Assembly: GCA_001692895.1 (NCBI GenBank)
Contig: KV748189.1
Location: 62,001 to 126,000, forward strand
DNA: 64,000 nt
Source of the DNA: Cenococcum geophilum 1.58
Taxonomy: Eukaryota > Ascomycota > Dothideomycetes > Gloniales > Gloniaceae
Direction: 5' to 3'
The notes under the pieces were generated by a model that worked only from the letters and a program-made list of their open reading frames with translations, did no database searches and was not told where the DNA came from. Positions 60,608 to 64,000 of the stretch are shown here, piece by piece. The stretch's first letter is position 1. Every line of letters starts with the position of its first letter. The translations under genes were made by a program, and so were the position numbers.

Positions 60608-63600
60608 TCATTGCTTAACGTCCGATTTAGATCCCTATTAGGCCCACGCGGACTACTCCTTATATATATGTGGGGAGAAAACTCTATTTAAGAAAACCCC
60701 GTAATTTATCTCCCCGCCTTTTAGGACTCGCCTATAAGGCGCCTACAAGTCACTAGTAGTGCTCCTACTACCTTACTTTTTAACCTCCTTAGGAACCACT
60801 GCTGCCGTAATAAGCCTATAGACGCACTAGTATTATAAACTTTACTCTACTACTATAGAGTTATTAGGGGGCGCCCGTTACTCGCCCCCCCGCCCTTTAT
60901 TGCCATTTCCTTTACAACCCGGAACTAGTTTAGTATATTTTAGCTAATAAGCTACTAGGTAACCGCCTTAAGGCCTTTTTATATTAAGAGCAGTGTCTTA
61001 TAGTTCTCTGTGCTAGCTACTAAAAGCATTACTTCTTAGTTAGTGCGTAAGGGGCATAATAGTATTATATATTTTGGTATCTGTCTTAGCCAGCTACATT
61101 TATATCTTAGGCTACCTACTAGGATACCTACCCAGTAGAGCCAGTCTTTTAGTCCTATTATTCCTGTTCTTAAAAGTATTGCTATTGTATTTTTTGCCTT
61201 TATTAGGCCTTCTTAGAGCTCTAAAGTATTTACCCCCTATAGCGTTAACCATGCTACGGCTTAGGTTCCTCTTACCTTAGTTAGCCTCTATACCTTTAAC
61301 TCCTATACACCTCTCTAGCATTGGTCTAGCTAGTATTGTATTACGGTAGATGGTTTCCTAGCATTCTTTTGTGCTCTACTTTAGCTCCTTTCTCTCTCTT
61401 ACTGTTATCTTTACTAGCCTCTTACGCGTCTCCCTTCCTCCTCTATATGGGCCTGGGCCCTAAAGTAGCGCCATTCTTCTTCTGCTTTCTTTACCTGTTT
61501 CTCTAATATATCTTCCCTACTTTAGGGTTATTGGTTTATTCTCCTACGAGGCGCCCTAAGGTCCCTCTATAGTTTATTTAGGCGTGTCTTGATATACTTT
61601 ATAACATTAAAGTTACGTTCCTTTTATACCCTTTATATTATAGCAGCTTTAATATATAGTTATAGGGGGGGAATATTAGCTTCCTTCTTAAGCAGTGCTG
61701 TGGCCATTCGCTTATATCCGCCTATTATACTCTAGAGTTAAGCTATTTAGACCTTTTAGAGTAGTTTAAGGAGCGATTTAGGGGGGCCTTTCTTAGATTC
61801 TCTAATGGCCCAAATACTGGACCTATACGTTATGGTTAGCCGGACAACTGCTATATATAGTAGGCGTAACCTCTAGAAGTATGGACCCCATATAGAGTTA
61901 ACAATCCTAGATAATGCGATATACTATACTTAGCCCTTATGGGCTACTTACGCCGCATATGCGCTCCACTAGAGCTTACTGTCTACCTATACTCCTAATA
62001 CTCTTAGGCTCTAAACTGGTTAACCCCTAAAGCCTTAAATACGAATTATATGCTAGAGATCTATAGATTGGTTACGTTTTCTTATAAAATAGATTAGCTA
62101 GTATTTCTCTAGTAAGAATTAAACTTTATGTCGTCTTGCCTATTCTATATAGGTATTATAAGCTTTCTTTAGTGTTCTACAATTCTCTGCGGCTATTGGC
62201 CCGTATATAATTAGGTTTGTGTTATCGATAAAGCCTATCCCCTAGGTCGCCCCTTCTTTAAAGGAGTTAAGTAGGTTGCTTATGAAGAAAAGGAAGAGTA
62301 TAGGCGAGAGGGGTGATCCTTATAGTATTTCTGTTGTAACTGCAATAGGGGGGCTTTAGTATCCGCTAAAGACTAATAATATTTCTTTTTAATCTATAAA
62401 CCCTTAAACAAATTATATAATCCATTCTAGGAAGCCTTTTACCCTAAGGATATATAAGAGACGCTTGTGGGGTATATTATCGTAGGCGCCACTAATATCT
62501 AGGCTAAGTATTAATACTACAAAGTCTTTTTACATCGCCCATGCAGATTTAATGGTGGCAGCGAGTAGCGTAAGTGCTAATAGTGTTGAGCGGTTCTTTC
62601 TTGCCTCTATTTGGCTTTATAGTAGTAGGGCGTGTTCCTTAGCCGTGTCTATTATGCGATCCGCTATTACCCTTTCTAAGATCTTGCTAAGGGTATTCTC
62701 TAAGGCAATAGGGCGGTAGCTCCCTAGAAATAAGTAGTCTACTTTACCTTCTTTACATAGGATAAACGTTATTATAGCTCTTCTAAGTCTCGGGTAGTAG
62801 CCTATTATAAAGCATGCTCTAGCTATATCCGTAAGCTAAGGTGCTATTAGTGGTCCGCAGGTCTTTAGGGCTTTATTTAGGATCCTATCTAGTCCTAGTG
62901 CTATATTATTTAAAAGGCGGCTAATAGTTCTGGTCATTTCTTTAGTTATTATGTCGCTGTTAACCCTTAGGCGAGTTACCAGTGCTTTACCTGTGATATC
63001 GCTGAGGTCTGCTAAAGCTAGTTAAGGGAAAAATCTTTCTATAAGGATCTTTACCTTCTTATTATTATTACTTATGGCCAGTGATTCACCTAGTCTTCGT
63101 AGGGGCGGAAGGTGTGGGTCTTCTACTAGGCGTCCCACCTTTTTCTTTACCTATTTTGCTATCCTCTAGAGACCTTTGTTATGGGGGAGGCTCGGGTTAG
63201 TAGTATACTTATTTATAAACCATCTCTAGCTATTCCTTACTTCTTTTTTTAGGGTATTCTTTAGCTGGTTTCTTGTATCTTTATATTATCTCTCGTCTTT
63301 AGGATTATAGCTACTTATGTATTTTCTTCTTGCTTGTCGTTAGCTGGCGATAAAAACCGCGCATTATGCGGACCATGCGTGTCGTATATAGGGGCCCAGT
63401 TTTAAGACCGGGCAGTGCTCTTCTAGCCCATTTTTAATTGCTGCCTAAATCCTTTCTAGTCTTTAGTTAATTTCCTTAGGGGTAGTTAATAAGTCTTACT
63501 TGTTTAGTATCGGGTGGATTTCTTTTAGGTCTTAAAGTTGTTATTTAACTATGCTAAGGAAGCTATCTGTTTTAAGCTTTCTTAATTGCGTATCTTTTAC

Positions 63601-64000
63601 TATTAGGTTGCGCCTTAATATCTAGATCTAGCTATATCTAAATAGGGATATAGTCTAAAGCGAGTACCCATTCTTCTTTGGGGTTGCACCTTTTAAGTCT
63701 CTAGTATAGGCCTTCGTCTATAAATATAAGGTTAATTATACTTCTAGCAGTGCCTTATTGCTATATAATTACTCCTAGGGGGGTAGCTAGCTTAAGGCCC
63801 CAGGTGTTTATAGCTCTTAGTAGGCACTCTGCCTGTCGTTTAGCAGTAATATAAATACCCCCCTACCGCAGGTGGTAGAGGTTTATATCTCCTAATAGAA
63901 TAGACTTTATGCCTTCGGTTTTTAGTAAGCTTATCGCCGATATAATATTCTCTATTTATAGGACCCTTTTAACCCTAGGGTTATACACATTAATAATCTA
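60608..64000 (-). mobile_element. Tad1-like LINE, minus strand, 5' part off window
   Basis: Reading leftward from the window edge gives endonuclease, RT and RNase H in order, and an AT-rich 3' end near 60608. About 45 bp of this 3' end (TTAACGTCCGAT, GATCC, TAGGCCCACGC, TACTCC) match the 3' ends of SINE-like copies A and B. The 5' target duplication is not visible. Confidence 0.75.
61000..64000 (-). pseudogene. LINE ORF2 relic (EEP endonuclease, RT)
   Basis: On the minus strand, about 63985-63860 shows the APE-type endonuclease segment NVYNPRVKR followed by SILLGDINLYHLRQGG; the family motif is GDFN-HH-WG. The RT at about 62720-62100 has SPLSPILFLFFISNLLN, then the active-site segment GFIDNTNLIIYG (about 62210-62237; active enzymes have DD, here DN), and YLIYFIRKR after a stop. 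RNase H would lie at about 61700-61000 but is too degraded to mark. The plus-strand frame 61074-61280 is a shadow. Stops occur at Gln/Trp positions. Confidence 0.7.

Noticed and set aside
4800..64000. TAG used as a sense codon for Gln (alternative genetic code)
   Set aside because: Stops replace Trp as well as Gln, catalytic Asp codons are also mutated by the same transition, and the SDR, MFS and DUF7730 genes contain no internal TAG. RIP explains it all.

Overview
The window looks like DNA from a filamentous ascomycete (Pezizomycotina). Its few host genes carry short (51-70 nt) GT-AG introns, and the rest is a graveyard of transposable elements with the signature of repeat-induced point mutation (RIP). 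CpA and TpG are strongly depleted and TpA is enriched. Reading frames are recognisable only by reading through TAG/TAA codons where the protein families have Gln or Trp. I cannot name the species.

Layout. (1) 1-4720 is ordinary gene-bearing DNA. It holds the 5' part of an extended-SDR oxidoreductase on the minus strand and, divergently, a complete seven-exon 14-TM MFS drug/toxin efflux transporter. The transporter carries a near-perfect 78-bp in-frame tandem duplication. A 281-bp MITE lies between the two genes. (2) 4721-7455 is a RIP-degraded hAT transposon. (3) 7456-12226 mixes host DNA (a DUF7730/F-box-like gene at 10133-11074) with repeats: a terminal-inverted-repeat element carrying a nested 1-kb SINE-like retroposon, and an AT-rich repeat block. 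(4) 12227-36189 is a nest of insertions. A Copia (+) element contains a Tad1-like LINE (+), which contains a second Copia (-). That second Copia contains another SINE-like copy, a Gypsy (-) and a minisatellite-bearing TIR element. (5) 36195-38748 is a truncated Gypsy (-). (6) 38749-59795 is a second nest: Gypsy (+) containing Gypsy (-) containing Copia (+). (7) 59800-60607 is a Fot1/pogo-like fragment. (8) 60608-64000 is a Tad1-like LINE on the minus strand, running off the window.

The nesting was worked out by eye from matched LTR pairs of equal length and from target-site duplications. These are CTATA, AAGTTTAGCTAAG, TTATT, CTTAA and TA in the first nest, and A/GAGGG, CTATA and TAAGT in the second. 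Subtracting the inner elements gives plausible lengths: the two Copia elements that can be compared come to about 5.5 and 5.56 kb, and the two large Gypsy elements to about 7.8 and 7.7 kb.

No working transposon protein, RNA gene, CRISPR array or bacterial-type operon was seen. The genes likely to work are the SDR, the MFS transporter and the DUF7730 protein. The divergent SDR/MFS pair may act together in chemical modification and export, but that is inference. No wholly new biological system is evident. The most unusual items are the SINE-like retroposon pair, the transporter duplication and the two dissectable nests.
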